Positions 43,202 through 53,758 of a DNA stretch of 64,000 bases are shown here, in pieces (position 1 is the stretch's first letter; each line of letters begins with the position of its first letter). Source of the DNA: an uncultured SAR116 cluster alpha proteobacterium (GTDB lineage Bacteria > Pseudomonadota > Alphaproteobacteria > Puniceispirillales > Puniceispirillaceae); assembly GCA_902520885.1 (NCBI GenBank), contig CABYPW010000013.1, forward strand, positions 1 to 64,000, in the 5' to 3' direction. The notes below the pieces were generated by a model. It ran no database searches. It was not told where the DNA came from and worked only from the letters and a program-made list of their open reading frames with translations. A program made the position numbers and the translations under genes.

Positions 43202-44080
43202 TTAATTATTTTTTTGTGTGGCGTAAAGAGCAATTGCAGAAGCAACGGAAACATTTAATGATTCCATCTCATTTTGCATCGGTATTTTTACAACATGATC
43301 GCATGCTTCTTTAGTTAATCGACGCATTCCGTAATTTTCTGAACCCATGATTATCGCCAGCTTTGGCTCTAAAGAAAATTGATTTAAATTATTGCTACCA
43401 GATGTATCTAAACCAATACAGCAAATTGCGTTTGATTTTAATGTTTCTATGGTTCTTTTCAGATTTGTGACTTTAACTACAGGAATATCCTCTAAAGCAC
43501 CTGCGGCAGCACGCGCCAAATTTCCATTTTCCGCAGGTGCGTTATGTTTAGAAATAATAACAGCATCGCAACCAAAAGCTTTTGCAGATCTAATAATCGC
43601 GCCTATATTTCTTGTGTCAGTTATTTGATCCAGCACCACTAGTCGCAAATGCTTTTTAGCAAACAAAATGTCTGATAAATCAGTAATCTCAAGTGGTTTA
43701 ACCTCAATCATGAGTTGTTGATGCACTCTCTTTTCGGAAGAATCAGGTGGTAAACTAAACTGTGCCACATCTAAAATCATTAGTTTCAATGGGTCTGTGT
43801 CTGTTTTACATGTTGCATTTTGAATGAGATTCATAGCCATTTCTTTTGTTTTTGGGGAGGCATAGAATGTTCGTACAAAACGATTTGGGTTTGAAAGGGC
43901 AGCTGTTACTGCATGATATCCCCAGATAAAATAATATCCATTTTTAGCGGTTAGCCGACGTTTTCGTGATTGAGGATCCGCATTTTTTGAAAATGTGTTT
44001 TTTTCAATAACTTTTTTTTTGTTCTTTTTGTCAATATCAAAACCTAATTGTTTCTTCTTTAAATTTTTTTGTCGCATCAT
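43202..44080 (-). CDS. rlmB: 23S rRNA (guanosine-2251-2'-O)-methyltransferase family protein
   Basis: A SPOUT-class 2'-O-methyltransferase, about 292 aa. After a lysine-rich N terminus comes the substrate-binding domain (YFIWGYHAVTAAL). The SpoU motifs are LDQITDTRNIGAIIRSAKAFG (motif 1 with the NxGaixRtA core), IIMGSENYGMRRL and the C-terminal SLNVSVASAIALY knot. The frame is open to a TTG at 44098; the ATG pair at 44080/44077 is preferred. Exact target guanosine is inferred from the family. Confidence 0.92.
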   Translation of the reverse strand: MMRQKNLKKKQLGFDIDKKNKKKVIEKNTFSKNADPQSRKRRLTAKNGYYFIWGYHAVTAALSNPNRFVRTFYASPKTKEMAMNLIQNATCKTDTDPLKLMILDVAQFSLPPDSSEKRVHQQLMIEVKPLEITDLSDILFAKKHLRLVVLDQITDTRNIGAIIRSAKAFGCDAVIISKHNAPAENGNLARAAAGALEDIPVVKVTNLKRTIETLKSNAICCIGLDTSGSNNLNQFSLEPKLAIIMGSENYGMRRLTKEACDHVVKIPMQNEMESLNVSVASAIALYATQKNN

Positions 44081-44091
44081 TGACTTCTTTG

Positions 44092-44120
44092 TTGACAAAT
44101 TGTTTAAGCTTTTTTAATTC
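44092..44120 (+). promoter_or_regulatory. Possible promoter for tRNA-Tyr and tuf
   Basis: A perfect TTGACA (44092-44097) is followed after 17 bp by TAATTC (44115-44120), about 55 nt before the tRNA-Tyr gene. The -10 match is modest. Confidence 0.4.
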
Positions 44121-44174
44121 GCAGAACTAATTGATTTTCGCAAGTAAATCTTTAAGTTATAGAAAGTCGATTAA

Positions 44175-44259
44175 GGTGGGGTGGCCGAGTGGTTAAAGGC
44201 AGCAGACTGTAAATCTGCCCGCGTAGCGTACGTAGGTTCGAATCCTACCCCCACCACCA
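44175..44259 (+). tRNA. tRNA-Tyr(GTA)
   Basis: An 85-nt class II tRNA with a long variable arm. The acceptor GGTGGGG pairs with CCCCACC, the D arm reads GGCCGAGTGGTTAAAGGC, the anticodon is GTA, the T loop is TTCGAAT, and CCA is encoded. It lies 62 nt before tuf, on the same strand and possibly in the same transcript. Confidence 0.97.
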
Positions 44260-44321
44260 TGAATAAAATATTACTTTAATTATTAAAAGAGTTGAACACA
44301 TAACAATAGAGGCAAATACTC

Positions 44322-45512
44322 ATGTCCAAGGAAAAATTTGACCGTTCAAAACCACATTTAAACATCGGCACGATTGGCCATGTTGATCATGGTAAGACAA
44401 CATTGACAGCGGCTATTACAAAGGTAATGGCAGAGCAAGGTGGTGGAGAATTTCAGGCGTATGATCAGATTGACAAAGCTCCAGAGGAGCGTGCGCGTGG
44501 TATTACTATTTCTACGGCGCACGTTGAGTATGAGACAGAAAATCGTCACTATGCTCACGTAGACTGTCCTGGTCACGCTGATTATGTTAAAAATATGATA
44601 ACTGGTGCAGCACAGATGGATGGAGCGATACTAGTTGTGTCAGCAGCAGACGGCCCGATGCCGCAGACACGTGAGCACATATTATTAGCAAGACAAGTAG
44701 GTGTTCCAGCATTGTGTGTGTTTATGAATAAAGTTGATCAGGTTGATGATGAAGAATTATTAGAGCTTGTTGAAATGGAAATACGAGAATTGTTGAGTTC
44801 TTATGATTTTCCAGGAGATGACATTCCGATTGTGAAAGGTTCAGCGCTTGCCGCATTAGAAGGTGGCAGTGAAGAGATTGGCCGCAATGCAATATTGGAG
44901 TTAATGAAAGAGGTTGATGCATATATACCGCAGCCAGATCGTCCAAAGGATCAGGCATTTTTAATGCCAATTGAAGATGTTTTTTCAATATCTGGTCGTG
45001 GAACAGTTGTAACAGGCAGGATTGAGCGTGGTATTTTGAATGTAGGCGAAGAGATTGAAATTATTGGTCTTAAAGATACTACAAAGACAACTTGTACTGG
45101 TGTTGAGATGTTCCGCAAGCTGTTAGATCAAGGTGAAGCAGGTGACAACGTAGGAGTGCTGTTAAGAGGTACTAAGCGAGAAGAGGTTGAGCGTGGTCAG
45201 GTATTAGCTAAGCCAGGTAGTATTACACCTCATACAACATTCAAATGCGAGGCATATGTGCTAAATAAGGATGAGGGAGGGCGTCATACGCCATTTTTCT
45301 CAAATTATCGTCCTCAGTTCTATTTTCGTACCACGGATGTAACCGGTTCAGTGGAACTTCCATCAGGTACAGAAATGGTGATGCCAGGAGATAATGTTGC
45401 GATGACGGTAACGCTAATAGCGCCTATTGCAATGGATGAAGGTCTCCGTTTTGCTATTCGCGAAGGTGGTCGTACGGTTGGCGCTGGAGTTGTATCGTCT
45501 ATCGTTAAGTAA
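44322..45512 (+). CDS. tuf: Elongation factor Tu
   Basis: Delivers aminoacyl-tRNA to the ribosome as a GTPase. The 396-aa product carries the G motifs GHVDHGKTT (residues 19-27), DCPGHADY and NKVD, then RGITI of switch I. The catalytic His is in DCPGHADY. Domains 2 and 3 are complete. It directly precedes rpsJ, the usual junction of the str and S10 operons. No other copy is seen in the window. Confidence 0.99.
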   Translation: MSKEKFDRSKPHLNIGTIGHVDHGKTTLTAAITKVMAEQGGGEFQAYDQIDKAPEERARGITISTAHVEYETENRHYAHVDCPGHADYVKNMITGAAQMDGAILVVSAADGPMPQTREHILLARQVGVPALCVFMNKVDQVDDEELLELVEMEIRELLSSYDFPGDDIPIVKGSALAALEGGSEEIGRNAILELMKEVDAYIPQPDRPKDQAFLMPIEDVFSISGRGTVVTGRIERGILNVGEEIEIIGLKDTTKTTCTGVEMFRKLLDQGEAGDNVGVLLRGTKREEVERGQVLAKPGSITPHTTFKCEAYVLNKDEGGRHTPFFSNYRPQFYFRTTDVTGSVELPSGTEMVMPGDNVAMTVTLIAPIAMDEGLRFAIREGGRTVGAGVVSSIVK

Positions 45513-45522
45513 ATGAGTTATG

Positions 45523-45543
45523 AGGGAGGCACTTTGCCTCTCT
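45523..45543 (+). terminator. Hairpin between tuf and rpsJ
   Basis: AGGGAGGC (45523-45530) pairs with GCCTCTCT (45536-45543), including one G-U pair, around a 5-nt loop. TTAATGTTTTTT follows. It could partly stop transcription between tuf and the S10 operon. Confidence 0.55.
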
Positions 45544-45572
45544 TTAATGTTTTTTGAAGAAGGAATAATACT

Positions 45573-45881
45573 ATGGATAATCAGAATATCCGCATTCGGT
45601 TAAAAGCCTTTGACCATCGTATTTTAGATCAGTCAACAAGTGAGATTGTAAATACAGCAAAGCGCACGGGTGCGAATGTTCGTGGACCTATTCCTTTGCC
45701 AACAGATATGCGTCGGTTTACTGTGCTTCGTTCTCCTCATATCGATAAAAAAAGTCGTGAGCAGTTTGAAATGCGAACACATAAACGATTGTTAGATATT
45801 ATTGACCCAACACCACAGACAGTTGATGCACTTATGAAATTGGATTTAGCTGCTGGTGTAGATGTAGAAATAAAGCTTTGA
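45573..45881 (+). CDS. rpsJ: 30S ribosomal protein S10
   Basis: A 102-aa protein with the S10 hallmarks [35 protein letters not shown] and the loop [16 protein letters not shown]. It is part of the 30S head and also the transcription factor NusE. First gene of a run of ribosomal genes with short spacers; AAGAAGGAATAA is its ribosome site. Confidence 0.98.
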   Translation: MDNQNIRIRLKAFDHRILDQSTSEIVNTAKRTGANVRGPIPLPTDMRRFTVLRSPHIDKKSREQFEMRTHKRLLDIIDPTPQTVDALMKLDLAAGVDVEIKL

Positions 45882-45904
45882 AGAAAAGGTGAGGTAACAG
45901 CGTT

Positions 45905-46759
45905 ATGCGTAGCGGTGTGATAGCAAAGAAAATAGGTATGACTCGTGTATTTAACGAGGTTGGTCAGCATATTCCAGTTACTGTTCTGCAAATGGATGCG
46001 GTTCAGGTAGTTGGGGTTCGGAATCAAGAACGAGATGGTTACACAGCTGTTCAATTAGGTGCTGGTTCGGTCAAAGTTAAGAATGTATCCGCAGCGATGA
46101 GGGGCCATTTTGCGAAGGCCTCAGTATTACCAAAACGCAAAATCGCGGAATTTAGGGTTTCGGAAGATGCAATGTTAGATGTTGGTGCAACATTAGCGCC
46201 TAGCCATTTTGTGCCTGGTCAAATTATAGATGTCGTCGGAACCTCCCATGGCAAGGGATTCGCTGGGGCAATGAAGCGACACAATTTCGGTGGTTTGCGC
46301 GCCTCTCATGGTGTGTCACTTTCACACCGCTCACACGGTTCCACCGGTCAGTGTCAAGACCCCGGCAAGGTATTTAAGGGTAAAAAAATGGCAGGGCATT
46401 TAGGTGCCCAAAGAGTAACAGTACAAAATCTGGAAATTGTTACCGTTGATGATGAAAGTGGAGTAATTTTGGTTCAGGGTTCAGTGCCAGGTGCAAAGAA
46501 TGGATGGATATTAATAACAGATGCAGCGAAGAAAATTCGTCCTGATTCAGCTCCATTTCCTGCAGGTCTTCTAGTTGAAAATTCTAGCGTTCAAAACGCA
46601 GATGAAACAATAATTTCTGACGATGAAAGTGAAATGCAAACTGCAAGTAAATCTTTTGAAACAGAAGCAGTAAAAGATGTTGTGAGTGAAAAGTCTAATG
46701 AGACTAAAATGCCGGCTGATGCAGGTGCTGAAAATGAAAGTGCAAGCGATGAAAGTTGA
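45905..46759 (+). CDS. rplC: 50S ribosomal protein L3 with acidic C-terminal extension
   Basis: Residues 1-215 are a normal bacterial L3: [16 protein letters not shown], the [15 protein letters not shown] loop reaching the peptidyl transferase centre, and [25 protein letters not shown]. The Gln methylated by PrmB in other L3 proteins lies in [10 protein letters not shown] ~65-residue Glu/Asp/Ser-rich tail follows (for example [14 protein letters not shown]), absent from standard L3 (~210 aa). Its last codons overlap the rplD start by 11 nt. Confidence 0.97.
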   Translation: MRSGVIAKKIGMTRVFNEVGQHIPVTVLQMDAVQVVGVRNQERDGYTAVQLGAGSVKVKNVSAAMRGHFAKASVLPKRKIAEFRVSEDAMLDVGATLAPSHFVPGQIIDVVGTSHGKGFAGAMKRHNFGGLRASHGVSLSHRSHGSTGQCQDPGKVFKGKKMAGHLGAQRVTVQNLEIVTVDDESGVILVQGSVPGAKNGWILITDAAKKIRPDSAPFPAGLLVENSSVQNADETIISDDESEMQTASKSFETEAVKDVVSEKSNETKMPADAGAENESASDES

Positions 46760-47366
46760 ATCTAAATCAATTCTCAATAAAAAAACAGGTAATATAGATT
46801 TGGCAGATAGCGTTTTCGGTATAGTTCCTCGAGAAGACATCGTAGCGAGGGTTATTAAGTGGCAGTTAGCAAAACGCCGTGCAGGAACGCATAAAGTTAA
46901 ATCGCGCTCTGAAATAGCTAAGACTGGGGCTAAAATGTTTCGACAAAAAGGAACTGGCAGGGCTCGACACGGTCCGGGGTCAGTTGTTCAATTCAGAGGC
47001 GGTGGAGTAGTGCATGGACCTGTCGTAAGAGATCATGGACATGACCTTCCTAAAAAGGTGCGTAAATTAGGACTTCGTTCTGTTTTATCTGCTAAGGCCG
47101 CTTCTGGAAAATTACTAATTCTTGATAAGCTACAATCCGACGGAAAAACCGCCTCCCTTAGAGCAAAACTTCATGCTTTAGGGGTATCAAATGCATTAAT
47201 CATTGGAGACGAGAAGTTAGACAATCAGTTTGCACAAGCAGCAGCTAACATTCCACTAGTTGATGTTCTGCCATCTCAGGGAATTAATGTATATGATGCA
47301 GTTCGCCGCGACTTGTTAGTTATGACTAAAGAAGCGGTTAATTATGTTGAGGAGCGTTTAAAATGA
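46749..47366 (+). CDS. rplD: 50S ribosomal protein L4
   Basis: A 205-aa protein from ATG 46749, which overlaps the rplC stop. The frame is open 63 nt further, but that part lies within the L3 tail. Seen: [20 protein letters not shown], the long tunnel loop [16 protein letters not shown] and a C-terminal [17 protein letters not shown]. In enterobacteria L4 also represses its operon; this is not shown here. Confidence 0.97.
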   Translation: MKVESKSILNKKTGNIDLADSVFGIVPREDIVARVIKWQLAKRRAGTHKVKSRSEIAKTGAKMFRQKGTGRARHGPGSVVQFRGGGVVHGPVVRDHGHDLPKKVRKLGLRSVLSAKAASGKLLILDKLQSDGKTASLRAKLHALGVSNALIIGDEKLDNQFAQAAANIPLVDVLPSQGINVYDAVRRDLLVMTKEAVNYVEERLK

Positions 47367-47689
47367 GTATTCGCCCCAAAAAACCGATAGTAACAAGGGT
47401 TAGCCAAGCAAAGGCATACGATACAATAGTTCGTCCTGTAATAACCGAAAAAGCAACAATGTCGAGTGAGAACGGACAGGTATCCTTTGTTGTTCGGAAT
47501 GATGCTACTAAGCCAGAAATTAAGGCTGCCGTAGAAATGTTATTTGATGTAAAGGTTGTTACCGTTAATACGTTGATTACCAAAGGTAAAATAAAAATGT
47601 TCCGAGGTCGTAAAGGGCGTCGTAGTGATGTAAAAAAAGCAATTGTTACCTTGGCTGAAGGCCAAACAATTGAAATAATGGGAGCATAA
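47363..47689 (+). CDS. rplW: 50S ribosomal protein L23
   Basis: A 108-aa protein at the exit tunnel, docking site for SRP and trigger factor. [33 protein letters not shown] and the [21 protein letters not shown] loop match L23. It overlaps rplD by 4 nt (ATGA). Confidence 0.97.
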   Translation: MSIRPKKPIVTRVSQAKAYDTIVRPVITEKATMSSENGQVSFVVRNDATKPEIKAAVEMLFDVKVVTVNTLITKGKIKMFRGRKGRRSDVKKAIVTLAEGQTIEIMGA

Positions 47690-47692
47690 GAT

Positions 47693-48517
47693 ATGGCGTT
47701 AAAGAAGTTTAACCCCATCACCCCTGGTCAGCGTGGCTTAGTAATTGTTGACAGGTCTAACTTATATAAAGGTGACCCTGTAAAAAAACTTTCGCAAGGT
47801 TTGCATAAGACGGGTGGTCGAAATAACTCAGGGCATGTCACTTCATGGCATCGTGGGGGCGGCCACAAGCGCAAGTATCGTATAATCGATTTTAAACGTC
47901 GAAAATTCGACATCAAGGGTACAGTAGAACGAATAGAGTATGATCCTAATAGAACAGCATTTATTGCACTCATAACATATGAAGACGGTGAGCAGTCATA
48001 CATTTTAGCTCCACAAAGGCTATCTATTGGTGATATAGTCGAGGCTGGACCGAAAGCTGATATTAAACCAGGAAATGCGCTTCCTATTTCGAATATCCCA
48101 GTTGGAACATTAATTCATAACATTGAGTTAAAACCTGGGAAAGGTGGCCAACTTGCTCGGTCTGCTGGAACCTATGTCCAACTAGTTGGACGAGATAGAG
48201 GATACGCTATTTTGCGTCTTACTTCCGGTGAGGTTCGTCTGGTGAGATCCGAATGCATGGCGTCCATTGGAGCTGTATCAAATCCAGACCAGCAAAATAT
48301 AAAAATTGGAAAAGCTGGACGAAATAGATGGCTTGGAAAGAGGCCACATGTGCGCGGCGTAGTGATGAACCCAGTTGACCACCCTCATGGTGGTGGTGAA
48401 GGTAGGACTTCTGGTGGTCGTCATCCCGTTACGCCTTGGGGAAAACCAACAAAAGGAAAGCGCACTCGCAATAACAAAAAAACAGACCGCTTGATTGTGC
48501 GGCGACGTAAACCTTAA
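47693..48517 (+). CDS. rplB: 50S ribosomal protein L2
   Basis: A 274-aa RNA-binding protein needed for subunit joining. Visible: the [15 protein letters not shown] start, [16 protein letters not shown], the SH3-like core [19 protein letters not shown], and the conserved [20 protein letters not shown] with the functionally important His. Starts 3 nt after rplW. Confidence 0.98.
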   Translation: MALKKFNPITPGQRGLVIVDRSNLYKGDPVKKLSQGLHKTGGRNNSGHVTSWHRGGGHKRKYRIIDFKRRKFDIKGTVERIEYDPNRTAFIALITYEDGEQSYILAPQRLSIGDIVEAGPKADIKPGNALPISNIPVGTLIHNIELKPGKGGQLARSAGTYVQLVGRDRGYAILRLTSGEVRLVRSECMASIGAVSNPDQQNIKIGKAGRNRWLGKRPHVRGVVMNPVDHPHGGGEGRTSGGRHPVTPWGKPTKGKRTRNNKKTDRLIVRRRKP

Positions 48518-48532
48518 GGGAGCATATCACCT

Positions 48533-48808
48533 ATGGCACGCTCAGTTTGGAAAGGCCCGTTTGTCGATGGGTATTTATTGAAAAAAGCAGAAAAAGCAGC
48601 TGCTTCACAGCGTAACGATGTCGTCAAGATTTGGTCACGCAGGTCTACGATATTACCACAATTTGTTGGCATTACATTTGGTGTGTACAACGGTAAGAAA
48701 TTTATTCCTGTTTCGGTCTCAGAAGACATGGTTGGCCACAAATTTGGTGAGTTTGCACCTACACGCACCTACTATGGCCACGCAGCTGATAAAAAATCTA
48801 AGAGGTAA
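48533..48808 (+). CDS. rpsS: 30S ribosomal protein S19
   Basis: A 91-aa protein of the 30S head. [33 protein letters not shown] and [20 protein letters not shown] match S19 end to end. Confidence 0.98.
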   Translation: MARSVWKGPFVDGYLLKKAEKAAASQRNDVVKIWSRRSTILPQFVGITFGVYNGKKFIPVSVSEDMVGHKFGEFAPTRTYYGHAADKKSKR

Positions 48809-48816
48809 TATTTGTT

Positions 48817-49197
48817 ATGGGAAAGAAATCAATGCCACGCCCTATTGCAGATAATGAGGCAAGAGCTGTGGTGAAAAATATACGGGTGAGTCCTCAAAAA
48901 CTAAATTTAGTGGCTACCATGATTAGAAAATTGGATGTGAGTAAAGCACTTGCAGCGCTAGAGTTTTCAAGGCGCAGAATATCGAATGATGTTAAAAAAG
49001 CTCTTGAATCAGCAATCGCAAACGCCGAAAATAATCATTCTTTAGATGTGGATAGGCTTGTTGTTAAAGAGGCTTATGTTGGCAAGTCGATTGTGATGAA
49101 AAGATTCCGAGCCAGAGCTAGGGGTCGCGGTTCTCGGATTTTAAAGCCATTATCACATTTAACTATTGTGGTAAGTGAGAAAGAGGAGCAGGCATAA
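48817..49197 (+). CDS. rplV: 50S ribosomal protein L22
   Basis: A 126-aa protein lining the exit tunnel. [19 protein letters not shown], the hairpin end [20 protein letters not shown] and the closing VVSEKEEQA identify it. The stop TAATGG overlaps the rpsC ATG. Confidence 0.97.
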   Translation: MGKKSMPRPIADNEARAVVKNIRVSPQKLNLVATMIRKLDVSKALAALEFSRRRISNDVKKALESAIANAENNHSLDVDRLVVKEAYVGKSIVMKRFRARARGRGSRILKPLSHLTIVVSEKEEQA

Positions 49198-49892
49198 TGG
49201 GCCAAAAGATTAAGCCTATCGGACTTAGAGTTGGCATTAACCGCACGTGGGATTCACGTTGGTTTGCAGGGAGAACCTATGGAGAACTGCTCCATAAAGA
49301 CATTAAACTCCGTTCTCATCTGATGAAGCGATTAAAACCTGCTGGTATTAGCAGAGTAGTTATTGAGAGGCCTGCAGGTCGTGCTAGAATAACAATCTAT
49401 GCAGGTCGTCCCGGCTTAATTATTGGAAAAAAAGGGCAGGATATAGAAAATCTTCGTCTTGACCTTGCCAAGCGGGTTGGCTCAGACGTTAGTCTTAATA
49501 TTGTCGAAGTTCGCAAACCTGAGATAGACGCAAAATTGGTTGCAGAAAATATAGCACAGCAGTTAGAAAGACGTGTTGGTTTTAGGCGTGCTATGAAGCG
49601 GGCTGTTCAATCTGCAATGAGACTTGGTGCGCTGGGAGTAAGAATCAATTGCTCCGGCCGTCTTGGAGGTGCAGAAATTGCGCGTACGGAGTGGTATCGC
49701 GAGGGTAGAGTTCCATTACATACTTTACGTGCAGAAGTAGATTATGCAGAGGCCACTGCGTTTACCACCTATGGTGCCAACGGGATAAAAGTGTGGATTT
49801 TTAAAGGTGAAGTTATGACGCATGACCCGATGGCACAAGATAAACGACTTGCAGAGCAGACCTCAAGCGCTGCTCCTCGAAATAACGTTTAA
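49197..49892 (+). CDS. rpsC: 30S ribosomal protein S3
   Basis: A 231-aa protein with the N-terminal domain [20 protein letters not shown], a KH domain containing [17 protein letters not shown] (GxxG loop), and the C-terminal S3 domain with [19 protein letters not shown]. It lines the mRNA entry channel. Confidence 0.98.
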   Translation: MGQKIKPIGLRVGINRTWDSRWFAGRTYGELLHKDIKLRSHLMKRLKPAGISRVVIERPAGRARITIYAGRPGLIIGKKGQDIENLRLDLAKRVGSDVSLNIVEVRKPEIDAKLVAENIAQQLERRVGFRRAMKRAVQSAMRLGALGVRINCSGRLGGAEIARTEWYREGRVPLHTLRAEVDYAEATAFTTYGANGIKVWIFKGEVMTHDPMAQDKRLAEQTSSAAPRNNV

Positions 49893-49908
49893 TAGAGGAG
49901 ATTGAAGG

Positions 49909-50328
49909 ATGCTTTCGCCAAAACGAACAAAATTTCGAAAAGCCCATAAAGGTCGTATCCATGGAAACTCAAAAGGAGGATCACAGCTTAATTTTGGCTC
50001 TTACGGATTAAAGGCAGTATCTCCTGAACGAATTACAGCTCGTCAAATCGAGGCTGCGCGTCGTGCAATAACTCGTCATTTGCGCCGTGCTGGACGCGTA
50101 TGGATAAGAATTTTTCCTGATGTACCAGTATCAAGTAAGCCCGCAGAGGTAAGAATGGGTAAAGGAAAGGGATCACCAGAATTTTGGGTTGCCCGTGTAG
50201 CACCAGGTAGGATTCTGTTTGAAATAGATGGTGTTTCTTGGGATTTAGCGAACGAGGCATTAAAGTTGGCATCAGCTAAACTGCCAATAAATACAAGAAT
50301 AGTCCGAAGGTTAGGTGATACGGGATAA
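49909..50328 (+). CDS. rplP: 50S ribosomal protein L16
   Basis: A 139-aa protein near the A-site tRNA elbow. [40 protein letters not shown] and [20 protein letters not shown] are diagnostic. The region 50 in the [20 protein letters not shown] stretch contains the flexible loop. Confidence 0.98.
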   Translation: MLSPKRTKFRKAHKGRIHGNSKGGSQLNFGSYGLKAVSPERITARQIEAARRAITRHLRRAGRVWIRIFPDVPVSSKPAEVRMGKGKGSPEFWVARVAPGRILFEIDGVSWDLANEALKLASAKLPINTRIVRRLGDTG

Positions 50329-50342
50329 ATTTGGAGATTAGT

Positions 50343-50564
50343 ATGGCAACAGTAAAAGCTTCTGAAATGCGAGCACAAACAAGTGATGAATTAAAGACAA
50401 AGCTAGTTTCATTAAAAAAGGAACAGTTTAATTTAAGATTTAAAGTCGCTTCTGGAGAAAATGAAAATTCTTCGAGAATTCGTATAATACGGCGTGAAAT
50501 AGCGCGGTTAAAGACAGTACTTTCAGAAAAAATCGTTACAAACAGCAAAGAGACAGGAAAATAA
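50343..50564 (+). CDS. rpmC: 50S ribosomal protein L29
   Basis: A 73-aa helical hairpin protein from ATG 50343; four earlier in-frame codons are not needed. [20 protein letters not shown] and [17 protein letters not shown] match L29. Confidence 0.95.
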   Translation: MATVKASEMRAQTSDELKTKLVSLKKEQFNLRFKVASGENENSSRIRIIRREIARLKTVLSEKIVTNSKETGK

Positions 50565-50568
50565 GACT

Positions 50569-50814
50569 ATGCCAAAACGTGTTTTACAAGGTGTTGTCGT
50601 TAGCAACAAAGGAGATAAAACAGTTGTTGTTCAGGTTGAGCGTAGACTGATGCATCCGGTATACAAAAAATTTATCACAACATCAAAAAAGTATGCTGCT
50701 CATGATGAAGAAAATCGGTTGCAGGAGGGAGAGCCAGTAAAAATACGAGAATGTCAGCCTGTGTCGAAGAGAAAGTTCTTTGAAGTGATTTATGATGAAG
50801 CGGCAAAGGGCTAG
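50569..50814 (+). CDS. rpsQ: 30S ribosomal protein S17
   Basis: An 81-aa OB-fold protein: [39 protein letters not shown] and the [18 protein letters not shown]-terminal motif. Four nt after rpmC. Confidence 0.97.
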   Translation: MPKRVLQGVVVSNKGDKTVVVQVERRLMHPVYKKFITTSKKYAAHDEENRLQEGEPVKIRECQPVSKRKFFEVIYDEAAKG

Positions 50815-50829
50815 ATAGGGGAAATCGCC

Positions 50830-51198
50830 ATGATACAGATGCAGTCAAGTTTAGAGGTTGCCGACAACTCAGGTGCTCGAAAAGTCCAATGTATAAAAGT
50901 TCTTGGAGGTTCTGGAAGAAGGTCAGCAGGTGTTGGCGACGTTATTGTCGTTTCAGTTAAAGAGGCAATCCCAAGAGGACGTGTTAAAAAGGGTGATGTT
51001 TATCGAGCCGTTATAGTGCGTACCGCTAAAGAAGTCAGACGTGATGATGGAACAGCTATTCGCTTTGATAGAAATGCAGCGGTTCTCTTAAATAAGCAAA
51101 ATGAGCCTATCGGAACACGTATATTCGGACCTGTAACGCGTGAGTTAAGGTCACGCAACTTCATGAAAATCGTCTCATTAGCTCCAGAGGTATTGTAA
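50830..51198 (+). CDS. rplN: 50S ribosomal protein L14
   Basis: A 122-aa protein at the subunit interface: [40 protein letters not shown] and the closing [12 protein letters not shown]. The stop overlaps the rplX ATG (TAATG). Confidence 0.98.
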   Translation: MIQMQSSLEVADNSGARKVQCIKVLGGSGRRSAGVGDVIVVSVKEAIPRGRVKKGDVYRAVIVRTAKEVRRDDGTAIRFDRNAAVLLNKQNEPIGTRIFGPVTRELRSRNFMKIVSLAPEVL

Positions 51199-51515
51199 TG
51201 CAGCCAAAGTTAAAAATTAAAAAAGGTGACGAGGTAATTATTGTTACAGGGAAAGATAAAGGAAAAAAAGGAACGGTCCTTGAAGTGTTGCCTATGGAGT
51301 CTCGTGTTAAAGTACAAGGTGTTAATTTGGTAAAACGTCATCGACGTCCAACTCAAACTTCACCAGGCGGGATAGATAGTATTGAGGCATCGATGCATAT
51401 CTCCAACGTAGCCCACGTTGATCCTGATTCTGGAAAAGCAACAAGAGTTGGATATCGTCTCGAAGAAGGTAATAAAGTGAGGGTAGCAAAAGCCTCAGGT
51501 AAGGTTATAAGCTAA
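51198..51515 (+). CDS. rplX: 50S ribosomal protein L24
   Basis: A 105-aa KOW-domain protein: [20 protein letters not shown] is the KOW motif, followed by [17 protein letters not shown] and [11 protein letters not shown]. It starts early 50S assembly. Confidence 0.97.
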   Translation: MQPKLKIKKGDEVIIVTGKDKGKKGTVLEVLPMESRVKVQGVNLVKRHRRPTQTSPGGIDSIEASMHISNVAHVDPDSGKATRVGYRLEEGNKVRVAKASGKVIS

Positions 51516-51531
51516 AATAGAGGAAGTTTAG

Positions 51532-52077
51532 ATGAAAACGCGTTTGGAAGAATATTATCGAACGGCTGTTCGCCCGGAACTTGTAGCTAAATTTGGTTAT
51601 ACTAATGAGTTTCAGGTGCCGAAGATAGAAAAAGTAATTATAAATATGGGTGTTGGTGGAGCAGTGCGAGACTCTAAGAAAGTAGAATTTGCCGTGAAGG
51701 ATATGATGGCAATTGCTGGTCAAAAACCAATAATTACAAAAGCAAAAAAAGCAAATGCAGCATTTAAACTTCGTGAAGGCATGGCGATCGGATGCAAAGT
51801 AACGTTGCGCAAAGAGAAAATGTATGAATTTCTTGATAGGTTAGTAAACATCGCTTTACCCCGGGTTCGTGACTTTCGTGGCTTAAATAATAAAAGTTTT
51901 GATGGAAGTGGAAATTATGCCCTTGGTATAAAAGAGCAGATCGTTTTTCCAGAAATCGAGTATGACAAAGTGGATGAAATCCGTGGAATGGATATCATTG
52001 TGGTAACAACAGCGAAAACAGACGATGAAGCGCGTGAACTACTTCGTGGTATTCAGTTCCCGTTTGGTACCGCTTAA
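51532..52077 (+). CDS. rplE: 50S ribosomal protein L5
   Basis: A 181-aa 5S rRNA-binding protein: [59 protein letters not shown] and [17 protein letters not shown] match L5 throughout. Confidence 0.98.
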   Translation: MKTRLEEYYRTAVRPELVAKFGYTNEFQVPKIEKVIINMGVGGAVRDSKKVEFAVKDMMAIAGQKPIITKAKKANAAFKLREGMAIGCKVTLRKEKMYEFLDRLVNIALPRVRDFRGLNNKSFDGSGNYALGIKEQIVFPEIEYDKVDEIRGMDIIVVTTAKTDDEARELLRGIQFPFGTA

Positions 52078-52102
52078 CTTATTCATAAAAAGGAATGCTT
52101 CA

Positions 52103-52408
52103 ATGGCAAAGAAAAGTTCAATAGAAAAAAACAAACGCAGAATTAGAATGGTAGCCTCGAAAGGGGGACGTCGTGAATCCTTGCGAAAAATTATTAAGAA
52201 TAAAAATCTTCCATTGGAAGAGAGGTTCGCGGCTTCTTTAAAAATGTCGGAGGAACCAAGAGATAGCTCACCAAGCCGCGTCCGAAACAGATGTGAAATT
52301 ACAGGTCGTCCTCGTGGTTATTATCGCAAATTAAAAATGTCACGCATTGCATTACGGGACCTGGCTTCATTTGGTCAAATCCCAGGCATCGTGAAGTCTA
52401 GTTGGTAG
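52103..52408 (+). CDS. rpsN: 30S ribosomal protein S14, zinc-free type
   Basis: A 101-aa protein from ATG 52103 (AAGGAATG upstream); the frame open further upstream overlaps rplE and is not used. [20 protein letters not shown] and a closing [15 protein letters not shown] identify S14. The CxxC pairs of the zinc-binding form are absent, so this is the C-minus type. Confidence 0.97.
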   Translation: MAKKSSIEKNKRRIRMVASKGGRRESLRKIIKNKNLPLEERFAASLKMSEEPRDSSPSRVRNRCEITGRPRGYYRKLKMSRIALRDLASFGQIPGIVKSSW

Positions 52409-52425
52409 AAAGGGAGAGATTAAAA

Positions 52426-52824
52426 ATGTCTATGAGTGATCCTCTCGGAGATATGATTACACGAATTCGCAACGGACAGACTGCACGTAAATCTGTTGTG
52501 TCTAGTCCTTCATCAAAATTACGAAAGAATGTTCTTGAAGTTTTAAAACGCGAAGGATTTATTCGTGATTACAGCAATTCTCAGGTAAGCCCTGGTATTT
52601 CAAAGCTTAGTATCGAGCTTAAATACCATGAGGGTTCGCCTGTCATTTCTGAAATTGTGCGTGTGTCTCGTCCTGGAAGACGTGTGTACTCAGGTATAAA
52701 AGACTTGCGGCGTGTATACAATGGTCTTGGTATTTCAATTCTATCAACACCTAATGGAGTTTTATCTGACAATGAAGCTAGAGTGGCTAATGTTGGTGGT
52801 GAAGTTTTATGTCAGGTATTTTAG
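52426..52824 (+). CDS. rpsH: 30S ribosomal protein S8
   Basis: A 132-aa protein from ATG 52426, preceded by [45 protein letters not shown] and a C-terminal GGEVLCQVF match S8, which binds the 16S central domain. Confidence 0.97.
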   Translation: MSMSDPLGDMITRIRNGQTARKSVVSSPSSKLRKNVLEVLKREGFIRDYSNSQVSPGISKLSIELKYHEGSPVISEIVRVSRPGRRVYSGIKDLRRVYNGLGISILSTPNGVLSDNEARVANVGGEVLCQVF

Positions 52825-52835
52825 AGGAGAGTTGA

Positions 52836-53369
52836 ATGTCAAGAGTAGGCAATGCGCCCGTATCCATCCCGGATGGTGTTACCTTAACAATAGATGCTGA
52901 CGTGATTAAGGTTAAAGGTTCTAACGGGGAGCTTCAGAAAAAAATTCCTTCATCAGTTGGCGTATCAATTGACGATAAATTAGTTAAATTCTCTTTAAAA
53001 GGGTCTGATAATCAAAGTAGGTCTCATTGGGGAACAACAAGAGCGCACGTAGCTAATATGGTTAAGGGAGTTTCGACTGGCTTTACCAAAAATTTAGAGA
53101 TTAACGGTGTTGGATATCGTGCTGCTATGCAAGGTAATAAGCTTCAGTTGAACCTAGGTTTTAGTCATCCAGTCGAAATGCTTGTTCCTGAGGGTATAAA
53201 AGTTTCTGTCGAAGGGAATACTAAAATAGCTGTGACCGGTGCAGATAAAGAGTTAATTGGAATGTTTGCTGCTGAAATTAGGTCGAAACGCCCACCTGAA
53301 CCTTTTAAAGGTAAGGGTGTAAAATATGCTGAAGAATATATTGTTCGCAAAGAGGGCAAGAAGAAATAA
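52836..53369 (+). CDS. rplF: 50S ribosomal protein L6
   Basis: A 177-aa two-domain protein: MSRVGNAPVSIPDGVTLTID, GTTRAHVANMVKGVSTGFTK, LEINGVGYRAAMQGNKLQLN, and the L6 signature RPPEPFKGKGVKY near the C terminus. Confidence 0.98.
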   Translation: MSRVGNAPVSIPDGVTLTIDADVIKVKGSNGELQKKIPSSVGVSIDDKLVKFSLKGSDNQSRSHWGTTRAHVANMVKGVSTGFTKNLEINGVGYRAAMQGNKLQLNLGFSHPVEMLVPEGIKVSVEGNTKIAVTGADKELIGMFAAEIRSKRPPEPFKGKGVKYAEEYIVRKEGKKK

Positions 53370-53382
53370 AAGGAATTAAAAG

Positions 53383-53745
53383 ATGTTAACAACAAATGAA
53401 ATGTTTGAAAGACGACGAAATCGTACTAGAGCAATTCTTCGAAAATCAGGTCAGGGTCGCCCTCGTTTATCGGTGCATCGCTCATCAAAGCATATTAGAG
53501 CTCAAATCATTGATGACCAAAAGGGAATTACAATAGTAACAGCATCCACTTTAGAACCGGACTTCAGGAAACAGGGTAAGACTGGCGCTGACTCTAGCGC
53601 GGCAAGCTTTGTTGGGAAGCAATTAGCTGAACGTGCAAAAAAAAGTGGTGTTAAAAAAGTGGTGTTTGACCGCGGTGGTTTTATGTTTCATGGCAGAGTT
53701 AAAGCACTTGCAGATGCAGCCCGTGAAGCTGGGCTAGAGTTTTAA
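53383..53745 (+). CDS. rplR: 50S ribosomal protein L18
   Basis: A 120-aa 5S rRNA-binding protein: [36 protein letters not shown] and [19 protein letters not shown] are the standard blocks. Confidence 0.97.
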   Translation: MLTTNEMFERRRNRTRAILRKSGQGRPRLSVHRSSKHIRAQIIDDQKGITIVTASTLEPDFRKQGKTGADSSAASFVGKQLAERAKKSGVKKVVFDRGGFMFHGRVKALADAAREAGLEF

Positions 53746-53758
53746 GGAGTAGAAGGTG

